Shown in pieces: positions 35,601 through 47,600 of a stretch of DNA of 64,000 nt (the stretch's first letter is position 1; each line of letters opens with the position of its first letter). This DNA comes from Owenia fusiformis (taxonomy: Eukaryota > Annelida > Polychaeta > Sabellida > Oweniidae). Where the stretch lies: positions 13,909,915 through 13,973,914 of the forward strand of contig CAIIXF020000001.1 in assembly GCA_903813345.2 (NCBI GenBank), in the 5' to 3' direction. Below the pieces are notes generated by a model, which was not told the origin of the DNA, ran no database searches, and was given only the letters and a program-made list of their open reading frames with translations. A program made the translations under genes and the position numbers.

Positions 35601-38600
35601 TCTCATAATCTTTTAACATATAGTTACAAGTTAGAATAAAGTTAGATAGAAATGCAAGTTACATTCTCATAATCAAGATATAGAATACTGGATTCAGTTA
35701 ATTCTCTATTAAGATATTAGATTTATAGGAAGCCATTTCTTTTAACATATAGTTACAAGTTAGCATAACGTTAGATAGAAATGCAAGTTACATTGTAACG
35801 ACACTGTGATGATATATCAGGTACTATTCAGATTTTGTATAAATTAAAACAGATCTATATGGTACTTGTGTTATTGTTTGGTGTGGTGTATTAGTTAATA
35901 TTCAATGTTATGGATACAAGATCAACAAAAGCTGAAGACAGAAAGAAAACAGGTATGGCTGAATCTAAAGATAACACTAAACCTACTCAAGCTGATGATG
36001 ATCAGTACTATGATGACTTTGACCATGGTGTTGAAACTAAGCCGACACAAAGGGATCCTGAATTTGGTCCACAACAAGGAGGTGATAGTACAATGATGAT
36101 GCGTTTCATGATGGAGATGTTTGACAAAATGGAACATTCCCGTATGCAGCTAGAAGAAAGAAGAGTTAGGGAACAGCAAGAATACCGTGAGGAAAATAGG
36201 CGACTCATTGAAGAAATTCGTCATGAAAAGAAACAAGAAGAAAAGCGGCCCAAGGATCCCTACATAACGAAACTGAAAGATGGTGATGACATCGAGGATT
36301 TTTTGACTGTGTTTGAGAGAACTGCAAAGATGTGCAACTGGAAGAAGGAGCATTGGACACTGAAATTAGCACCATCTTTATCAGGAAAAGCACAGGCTGC
36401 TTATGTCAGTTTGAATGCTGTTGATGCCATAGATTATGACACAGTCAAAGAAACTATCCTGAAGAGATATGCGATTAATCAAGAATCTTACAGAACTCGT
36501 TTTAGGAATCTTCACAGATCTAATGATGAAGGAATTAAGCCCTTCGCAATTAGACTGACTGATGCTTTTGACAAATGGTCGAAGGATGCTGTAACAAGAG
36601 ATCAACTCAAGGATCTTATCGTCAAGGAGCAGTTAATTAGCACCTTCCCCAGTGATGTGCAAATTTGGGTCAGACAGCATGACTCAAAAACAACTGATGA
36701 AGTTGTGCACTTAGCTGACAATTACATTGAAGCAAGAAAATCTCAGAAGGAAGATGTAGAAAAAGCAGAAGCCAAGTCAAAGTTTAAAAAGTTTGGAAAC
36801 AAAACCAACCCAAAGAAGAACAAAGATGATGAAGAAAAACGATCTGATACAAGTGAATCAAAAGAAGACTACTACAAGAAAGTCAAGGAGACGTCACGGT
36901 GCTTCAAATGTGGAGTCCGGGGCCACCATTCGGCTTCGTGCCAGAGTGGGAAGGAGATAATGAAATGTACAAAATGCAATAATTTGGGGCACGTGATCTC
37001 AAATTGTAGCACAGATATGTCCTTGAAATGTGAAAATTGTAATATGTTTGGTCATGTCACGAGCAGGTGCCGTAGACAAGGCAAACAATCTTTCCTTTGC
37101 AAGGCAAAATCTGACATATTCTCTCAATACAGCAACAGTGATGATGGGACAGTTCAAGGGATGCTGAATGATAAAGAAGTGACCTTATTGATTGATACAG
37201 GAAGCTGCAAGACCATCATTCACAAAGATTTGGTACAACCTGAGGACATTTTAACAAATGACAAGGTTATGATGACATGTGTTCATGGGGACCAGGAATC
37301 TTACCCGACTACAAAAGTAAAGTTCGCCATTGGTGATGATGTATATCAAGTGAAAGCAGTCGTTTCTGATTCAGTCCCTACACCAGTCTTACTTGGTCAA
37401 GACATATTGAAAAGATTAGACAGGGATAAAATGAATAAGTATATATACAAAAAGATCAACCCTGTGCCTGCATATGTTACAACGAGGCAACAATGGAAGC
37501 AACAGTTGAGAGATGATGCAGATGAGGAACATGAAGTTGAGAATTCAGGAGTCAAGTTAGTTGGACAGCATGACGAAAATGATGTTCAAGAAGATGATGT
37601 TCCCATTAAAGAAGATGAGGATTATCCAAAAGAAGATGATGTTCTCACTGAAGATGATGAGGACAATCCAAAAGAAGATGAAGTTCTCACTGAAGATGAT
37701 GAGAACAAGTCAAACGAAGATGATGTTCTCACTGAAGATGATGGGAATATCCCTTGAGATGCAATTCTCTCTGAAGTAGATGAGAATGATCCAGTAGATG
37801 ATGTTCTCATTGAAGATGATGAGAATAATTCTAAAGAAGATGACATCAACACAATAGGCAAGTGTAAACTCAAAGATGATATTCGTGGGCATAAACCCGT
37901 ACCTGTAGTACACAATGTGACACGGAATGAATGTCAAACCAAAGATGATGTTACATTCCCTTTTTCATTTGATGAGACAGTGTTTCTACCCAAGTCAAGT
38001 GACAAGCTGTACAAAACCAAATCACAAAGAAGGGCAACCAAACAGAAACATGCAAATGTCAATCTAAACAAGGAATGTGAACTTGATGCAGTCAGTCCAG
38101 AGGACCTAAAAGAATTGCAGAGCAACGACCCAAGTCTAAGAGACGTGCGAATGAAGATACTTAACTCGACTGAAGAAGTGCGAGAAACTCCATACTTTAT
38201 TATGAAAGATGGAATTCTGATCAGAGTTACTAAGAATCCCCTTAATGAGTATGTTGAGCAAATTGTGCTTCCTAGAAGTTGTAGGAAAAAGATACTACAA
38301 TTGGCACATGACATACCTCTATCAGGGCACCTAGGAATAAAGAAGACAACAGACAGGATATTGAGGAGATTTTTCTGGCCTGGTATCTACAAGGACATAA
38401 AGCAGTTTTGTAAATCTTGTGATATCTGCCAACATACAGCGAGAATGAGAGTTGTTGACAGAGCGCCTTTGATCCCTCTGCCTGTTGTAAAAGAACCATT
38501 TACAAAGATAGGTATGGACATAGTAGGACCTCTTCCTCGCTCTACAAAAGGAAACAGATTTATTCTTTGTATAGGAGACTACGGAACTCGCTATCCAGAG

Positions 38601-41600
38601 GCAGTCCCACTTAGAAGTACAGATGCAAAGAAAATCGCCAATGAATTGATGATACTGTTTTCAAGAGTCGGCATTGTAAAGGAAATTTTAAGTGATCAAG
38701 GAACCAACTTCATGTCTAAGTTGCTGAATGAGGTGTACAGATTACTAGGTGTCAAAGGAATCAAGAGTACCCCATATCATCAACAAACAGATGGCCAAGT
38801 TGAAAGGTTCAATGGTACTTTGATTAACATGCTGAAGAAGTTTGTTGTTGCAGAACCAAAACTATGGGATGTTTACCTTCCCTATGTTTTGTTCGCATAT
38901 CGTGAAGTACCAAATGAATCTACAGGATTTTCTCCCTTTGAATTGCTATATGGACGTGATGTTCGAGGACCATTAGATGTTCTGAAAGAAACATGGACAG
39001 CTAAAGAAGACACCCCACAGACTGTTGTTGATTATGTTCTCAAGATGAGAGATAAGCTAAGCAACTTACAGATTCTTGCTGAAGAAAATGCAAAACAAGC
39101 AAAAGTTACCCAGAAGAAGTACTACGATGAAAAGAGTAGAAATATTAGCTTCAAACCAGGAGATGATGTTTTACTCCTACTACCATCAAGTGAAAACAAA
39201 CTTGAAGCACAGTGGCAAGGCCCTTATAAAGTAGTAAGAAGACATGGTAAAGTCAATTATGAGATTGAGCTCTTCAATGGAAAGATGAAGATATACCATG
39301 TCAACTTACTGAGAAAATACCTAGACAGAAGAGACTATTGTTTTATGGCGGCAACTGATGAGGAAGACAGTGATGTAGAGGAAATTATGAATCTTCCTAC
39401 CTACAGTCTACACAGTACAGTTAGCTCTGATGGCAATGTGACTAGTGATTGTAATATCAACCCAGAGTTGACTACTAACCAGACAAAACAGATCAAGAAG
39501 CTATTAGGCAGTTTTAGTGATGTTCTCTCAAACAAGCCAGGAAGAACAAGCCTGATAAAACATAATGTGGACACAGGAGATAATATACCACGTAAGCAGC
39601 CAAGCTATAGAATACCTCAAAGTCAGATGAAAGTCGTCAAAGAGGAATTAGATACAATGTTGAAGGAAGGATACATAGAGCCCTCTAGAAGTGAGTGGAT
39701 CTCTAACATAGTATTAATTCCAAAGAAAGATAATACTATGCGTTTTTGCATCGATTTTAGATATCTAAATAGCGTCTCCCGATTTGATCTTTACATGATG
39801 CCAAGGATTGATGCCATTTTAGATAGATTGCATAAGGCACAATGGATTACTGTGATCGATTTATGTAGGGGCTTTTGGCAAATATCTCTTACAGATGATT
39901 CTAAAGAGAAGTGTGCATTCAGAACACCATGGGGAATCTACCAATTTGTTGTAATGCCGTTTGGTTTACATGGAGCTCCTGCCACTTTCCAAAGAATGGT
40001 TGATGAGATGATCAGAGGATTAGAAGACCATGTAGCAGCTTACATCGACGACATAATCATCTATAGTGAGACTTATGAAGGTCACATGAAGCACGTAGAA
40101 GAACTGCTGAACAGACTACGTCTGAATAATCTTACTGCAAAGCCTTCAAAGTGCCAGTTTGCATTTCAAGAAGTAGTATATTGTGGCCATATGGTTGGAA
40201 AAGGTGTTGTTTCACTAAAGCCAAGTGCCATAGATGCAATCAAGAATTTTGACAAGCCAGAAACAAAAGAGTTACTGAAGACCTATTTAGGTATGACAGG
40301 CTACTATCGCCGTTTTATAAAGGATTATGCAACCAAGGCATACAACTTAACAGAACTGACCAGAAATCAAGCACCAAAGAAAATATTTTGGGAAGATAAG
40401 TCAGATGAAGCTTTCTACAAACTCAAAGAATACCTTTGCAAATACCCAATACTTCGAAGCCCAGATTTTGACCTACAGTTTCTAGTCATCACTGATGCAA
40501 GTGCCTATGGTATTAGTGGCATACTGAGTCAGAACTTCGAGGATGGAGAGCATCCCATCATGTATTTGAGTAGGAAAATGTTACCAAGAGAAAGAAATTA
40601 CTCTGTAATTGAGAAAGAATGCTTGGCGATGAAATGGTCTATAGAGAAGTTGAGTTACTACTTGCTAGGAAGAGTCTTCAAAGTCATTACTGACCACAAT
40701 CCTTTGGTATGGTTGCATAACATGAAGAATACAAACCCAAGATTGATGCGTTGGGCACTCGCTCTACAGCAGTACAATTTTACAGTGGTGCATAGACCTG
40801 GATCAGCTAATAAAAACGCTGATGCATTGTCAAGACTATGAGATGATAAACTGTTAGAAACTTGTATATAGATAAACATTTTAACAAAATTTGTTAGGGA
40901 AAAGCCATCCCTAATAGGACTTTATATAAGAAATAGAGATACGAAGATGTGACTGTTTTACTGAGATGGAAAAATTTAAAGAGCAAAAACAGTCAAGAAA
41001 AGGGGGAAGATGTGATATAGTAAGATTAAAAGTGAATTGAAATATAGATGGCATGCTAACAATAACATTAAAAGTAGATTGAAGATAGATGGCATGCCAG
41101 TTTTTACCCAGAAAAGTCAGTTGACAAGAAGTGGCCATATATGAGACATGTAATAATTAGTAGCAGAGAGAGGAAATAAAGAAATCGAAAGACCTAAAGG
41201 ACAATAGCGACAATAACCGATAGATATAGTAGTAAGTAACATATTCACAGTTATATTCTACATTTTCATGAATAGTTCACAAATAATACATATGATTTGC
41301 ATGATTATATCTTTATCGACACATCCAATGAGTCGTAAATGATGATGTCATAATGTCAGTATCTAGGTACAATATACTAGTTTTCTTACCTTGGAGTTTT
41401 GTAGTTGGCTTTTAATCCAATCGAGCTGCCTGCGGTCCCTACGTCTAGATAAAGGAGTGGTGTCCATCATAATGAACAACACAGACTTTCTGCCTACTTT
41501 CTTAGTAATTGAGTAATAATTTGTTGGAAGATACCATCTAGAGTTCACCTTGCTATAGGCAACCTTTAACAGTTGTGTAATTATGTAATTATTCATCTTT

Positions 41601-44600
41601 GAATAATTTTTGCAAGGTATCAGTAATCTATAGGCCAAGAGTTAGTCATGTGACATATTAGACATGATATATTATGCTATGGTTCATTGGCAGAGCCAAG
41701 GTTACCACTATCGCTTGGGTCGATTCGCTTGATTCCCGGTTCAGATAAATTTGTTTGTGCATTAAGTATTTCTGGGTGTTTGACGGAGTGGTCAAGACAT
41801 GCCAGCCAGGTGTTAGTAACTTATAATTTGTGAATAATTATCTTTACTTACTTCATTCTTGGCATTGTCACGGTGATGGTCATGGTTGCCTAGGGTGATA
41901 TACCAGGTTTTCTGGAGGGACCTGGCTGTGTAGACATCCTTCCACTTCTTATCAAACTGAGGATCTTTGACACTACAATGTTGGTTTTTTTCCTTATTAT
42001 AATGTTTTTGTTAGTATACCCCACTGATGCTAGACAATCCTATATTACTTAAGCCTATACCTCCACTCAGGCCCACAGCCAGCTTTAGCCAACGGCGTTC
42101 ATTTTTCAGAAAAATTCCAGAGATGTTCACTTTGACAAATTTACATAAAAAATGCTTAGAATCGTGAAAAACTGCATGAGTTTGATAGAATTTTTGGCCA
42201 GGGGGGTTGGGGGTTAAAAGAGAGCCCTGAATATACCTATTAGCACCATCATTGTAGAAGTTATCTCCAAGGGTAACTATAAATTCTCCTTTGTACTTTG
42301 CCATCCAGTCTCCCATTGATTTAGCCACCTTCTTCTGGGTACTTCCTCCAGTTCCCCAGTCACCCATAGCAGCAAACCTCAGGGTGTCTAGAATACAAGT
42401 ACAGCAGATTTGTTTACTTAGCATTGTAAGATTCAAGTACAGGGTGTGCCAAAAAAATCGACATTTTTATTTTGCTTAATTATGACATTAAATTTTATAA
42501 GAGTATATACATATAATGTACACCCAGTATATAGAATATAGCAGCACTATAATATGACTTTGTAATTGTTTAAAGGAGTAAGCCACAATAGTTCATAATT
42601 AAATAATTAAAAGCAAAGTGTATTTTGCACAATGATTCCTACTTAGTCTTCTTTTAGCCGTCCATTTTTTCCAAATATTTCCCATCTACGGTAATCAAAT
42701 TTTTCTGTTAGTCTGAGAATATTATTATGACTTTAACCCTATAGCTGAATGAGGTTCTTGTTAATGAAGTTAACAAGGGAACCCTCTAATTGCAAAGCTT
42801 ATTTTGACATTATTTCAATAAAAGAGAAACAAAAACATTCAATTAACAATAAAATCCCCTGAAGCTCCTCTGCCAAAGACATACCTGCCGCATGTGTCAC
42901 GGCTAGCAATCCTGCCAAAGCACACACCAACACAACACCATTCTGGAAGAGGCGATTCTTCATTATCATCCATTCAACAATTGTTCTTGTTTAATGCTCT
43001 TCATTGAATATGATAATCTTAGTATATAAGTAAATTGTGAATAAAATTATTACCAGCATATTAATATATTATGGTTTATATTTATAATTACTATATATGC
43101 AGGTAAGAGAAATATAATGATGGAAATATGAATACAGTAAGAAAAGAATAATTTGATTCATTACGCTATGTTTCTCATGGTATAATATACCTTGGCATAT
43201 GTTGTCTAAGATCTCAGTGTCTAAATTTAAATGTTGGCAAATACACATTCATCTTTTTTATCAAATGATCAGTTCTTGACCAATGACAATGAGAGAAACA
43301 TTTCAATGGTATAAAACGTGATAACTTGACTGTAATTTAAGAAAAAAAACAATTTATATTCAGTTGGCCCCATTCTGATTTTCCATGGAAATTTTTATCT
43401 ACTGATCTATTTTGGTCCAAAATATATATAAAAGGGTGTGGAAACAATCATTGACTTGGCCAACATCTATTCTAAAAGTAAACCTTACCATATTGCTTGA
43501 TGCCAGATCTCTGAACATTGAAAAGTTGATAAATATGGGACATTATTATATGACTTGTTATCTACTCATCATTTCCTTATCTTATCAGCCTATCCTATCT
43601 CCATAGTCCATATGAATGGAGCCCATACGAAAATGTCAAATGAAGTGTTCCAAAATAGACAATCAAGAGATTAACCAGCAATTTGTATAAAAGTCAACAT
43701 GTCCAATTGTTTTATTGAAATGCTAGAAAATCGAACAGTTAATTGTTATCTTAGAGAAAACAAATTCTGATGGATGGGTAAGCAATGTAAACATGATACA
43801 TTACACATGATACCGTGTACATGAGTGATTGTGACTGTAGCCCTGATACTGTTGATACCTACCTTAAGTGTGGCGCATGCTCAGGAGATTTTATTTATAT
43901 TGCATAAGGTTGGCTGATCAAGGTCAAATATTCAGATTGCTCTAATTGCTGTGATGTCATCAGTATGTTACTGAACACATGATCTGCGATATAATGATAA
44001 ACATCTAGACTATGTGAAACAGTGTAACAATACACACTTTTTCTGTGATACTGTCATCTGTCATTGGTGAAAAACATGTGACAAGTTGTTGGTCAGTTCT
44101 TTTGTATAATCTCCAATTTTAACTCCTAACCTTATTCTAAAGGGTGGGATACATCAATTAATGCTCTTTGAGGTGACAAAATACCTGAGAATCTCTCTGT
44201 CAGTTAGATATATGGATTTCATTGTGCCATGTTCCTTATTCCATTGGATGATAAAGAGAATCCTATCCTATCCATAGGGCTAGTATAATTCAAATACTGT
44301 TTGGTCAGTATTGTTTTATATTTTTATTCACAGATATGGAAAAGAAGAAACAGGAAATTTTGTTGATATTTTATTCATTTATTCGTTCATTCATCCATCT
44401 ACATGTCTGTCTATTTTCATGTTTGTGCATATTATTTGCACTGCTTAGTGGATTGCATGGGAGTTCCATAATTGTATCATCCAATTCATGCTACTGTGCC
44501 CTAGGTGGTGAAAGCTTTCTGGCAATTGTTGTATTGTTGTACACACAACATAGGAAGAATTCCTTAGGTGATGGAGATTTGAAAACATTTTCATTTCGAT

Positions 44601-47600
44601 ATGGCTAGAATTTGAAAAACTCAAGCTCCCCAGGAAAGTGGTTTGAATTGATGAAAAAGAAAAGTTTAAAATTGAATTTTCATTCAATATATTGGTATTT
44701 TAAAAAGCACCCTATGCAGACAGAGCCTGTGGGAAATATTGGGTGGGGAGCAAATGAGCGGAGGGTGCGCAGCTAACGGTCATTTTTGAATTTAAATTTG
44801 GGATATTTCTGGAACTAAGCCGTTTTGGGACTTCAAATATACCAAGATATGTGTATTTGACACCAAATATCAATACAATTGTGAAAATAGTAGCGCAATT
44901 CATTCTATAGCGACGCAGTGTGCCTTAAACCTTTCCCAGACCTATATATTTTGAAATTATCCTTTTAATACTGAGTCCCCAGCATTCATAAAAAATGGTG
45001 TTCAAGGTACACTATCTATACAAATTATTTTTGCATCTTGGAAGCCAGGCAGTATCAGTGTGATTTTATAAAAATTCGGAAATGTTTTTCAGATATGAGC
45101 CCCCTCTAAATATTGGGTGCGGAGCAGCTCCATAAACGTAGCTCCGCACCCAATATTTAGAGGGGGCTCATATCTGAAGAACATTTCCGAATTTTTATAA
45201 AATCACACAGATACTGCCTGGCTTCCAAGATGCAAAAATAATTTGCATGGGTAGTGTATCTTGAACACCATTTTTTATGAATGCTGGGGACGCAGTATTA
45301 AAAGGATAGTCTCAAAATATATAGGTCTGGGAAATGTTTAAGGCATACTGCGTCGCTATAAAATGAATTGCGCTACTATTTTCACAATTTTATTGATATT
45401 TGGTGTCAAATACACATATCTTGGTATATTTGAAGTCCCAAAACGGCTTAGTTTAAGAAATACCCCAATTTTAAATTCAAAAATGACCGTTAGCTCCGCA
45501 CCCTCCGCTCATTTGCGCCGCACCCAATACAGGGTGTCAAATGGCGTTGTGCCCCCCTTTCACAGCATAAACTTAGAAAGGTACCTACACATTATGTATG
45601 TCATTGGAAAGAGCATTCAATTCTGGATAAAATAAATCCTAGATGACCTAGGTCAGATGTTGCTATATAGTGTTACATGCATTTGAAATGTACTAGTGTA
45701 GTGCTCTATTTCATTGATTTTTGAGAAGTGGCTGACTGTAAAGTGTAGTGCCTTATTTTATTTATTTAGACTAAAGCTAGTTCACAGTTGAAATAAAGAT
45801 GACAAAACAACTTTTTGATGATGATAATCAGCAATATAGAGACAGAATAAGGTGTATTGCATATAGAGAATGAGGGTGCTAGTTTAATTACGAAGTATTA
45901 AAATCTCTTGAGAAAGACACAGCCCTTTTCCATTCCCTTTTAGCTTCATATCCGGCTAGATTGGCAGCGGTTAAGGCTGCCCAAGGGGGGTCATACTCAC
46001 TTTTAAAAGTAAGTTGAAAATATATCTTATTTTCCATCATGCATCTTCATCTTTTCACATGTTAACAACAATTAAATGCTCTTTCCAATGGTATATGGTA
46101 TGTGTGTGTATCTTTCCTAGTTTATGCTGTGGACGGGGGGCACAACGCCATTTGACACCCTGTATTTCCCACAGGCTCTGTCTGCATAGGGTGAAAAGGC
46201 ATGGGTCATCTTTTAACTGACTCAGTGATGATACAAGGTACAACTTGACTTTAAGGTGTACATTGTAAAATATACCACAAATACATTCTCCATTTTGTAA
46301 TATCTCTATAATCTCATTCTAGGTGCTGTTCAGTCCACTGTTTGTTGCTAGAAGTCGCCTTCCACAGCCTCTATTTGTAAATGTTGAGACCCCCCGTTTA
46401 AAGAGTTCTCACCAGATGGAGCTGTTAGGACGTGGCAGGGAGCAACAGCTAAATGTTCTCAGCGGAGACGTCACACATCATCTCACCTTTCAACTCGGGT
46501 AAATATAAACAAATGACAGATTGGCAGATTGAGGGGTTCCACTTATAAAGGTTCATTTAACACTAAGTTTGTTGGTCTTGGGACTCTGAAAGATGTTCCA
46601 CTTCTTGAGGTGTTTCACTTTATAGGTTTCACTGTCTTTTTTGCTATATGATAAATTCTAAATTGGAAAGTGATTTTTTGTAAATATCACATCATCAAAG
46701 ATGAATTGAGTAATATAAGAGTTAATATTTTGCGTAAAGTCACTCAAGCTTGTGTGTAGGTTTAACAAGTAACATGTACTGTGCAATATTAACTATCCTG
46801 TATTGTTTTAGACCAACTGCCAAGAAGTCTAGCCCTCATGTAGATCTCTCCGTCAACTGCTTAGATCAGCAACAATACAAGACTGTTGAAAACCCATCAA
46901 TAGAGTCTATATGTTATGATTGGGATAAACAGGACAGTGCTGGGAGAGATATGTGGCCATACACAGATATTCAAAGGTACTGAAGTAAATTACTCAATTT
47001 AAACATTACTTTAAACTTCTTGCTGTGTTCTGCTATTTTTGGGACTTTCTCATTAGTCTACATTGGCACTTGGACATACTATACATAATTAGGTTTATGC
47101 TGTCTAAACGATATGCAGTCACATGAAGTGTGAAATACTCATATTGCATAATATACAGTAGAAAACAACAGATTTTAATTTAAAGTTTCAATTTATTTTG
47201 TTTTTATTCATTGATTTACAAAAAATACTATGATTTGCAGTCTGGATTTGTTTTATATGAAGGAGTCATATCCAACATGTTGCTATTCAGCCTGAAAATA
47301 CATTACAATATAGTATCACATTCTCCAAGCATCTTTAAAGTTGATTCTTTTAGATGTTCAGAAAATTAAAGAAATATATACAACTATAGAACTAACTGCC
47401 AAGGGGGGGGGGGTTCAATTTTAAAAAATTTCCAGGGGGGTTCACATTTGACAATTTTGGCCAAAATTAGGCTATAATCACTTGAGAAGTGCTCAAAATG
47501 GTCAAAAACTGCATGATTTTGAAAGAATTTTTGGCCAGGGGGGGGGGGGGGTTCGCCCGAACCCTGCGAACCCCCCCCCCCCCCCCTGGCTACGGGCCTG

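Larger units (their letters stand above)
34423..41249 (+). mobile_element. Complete Gmr1-like Ty3/Gypsy LTR retrotransposon, 6827 bp
   Basis: 239-bp LTRs at 34423-34661 and 41011-41249 begin TGTGATATAG, end TATTCACA and look identical base for base. GTTAT flanks the element on both sides (34418-34422 and 41250-41254) as target duplication. A primer-binding site starts TGG right after the left LTR, and a purine tract precedes the right LTR. The coding order is gag - protease - integrase - reverse transcriptase - RNase H, with no envelope frame. Integrase ahead of RT is the mark of the Gmr1 group and not of ordinary Gypsy elements. It sits in intron 4 of the ACP5-like gene, in opposite orientation. 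Identical LTRs imply a very young insertion. Confidence 0.93.

Noticed and set aside
37622-37937. Minus-strand Ser-rich frames over the end of gag
   Set aside because: They are antisense shadows of the acidic GAT/GAA codon repeat in gag.
44712-45635. Matching short proteins on opposite strands (MNCATIFTI start)
   Set aside because: They are the same sequence in the two arms of the giant foldback, not a gene pair.
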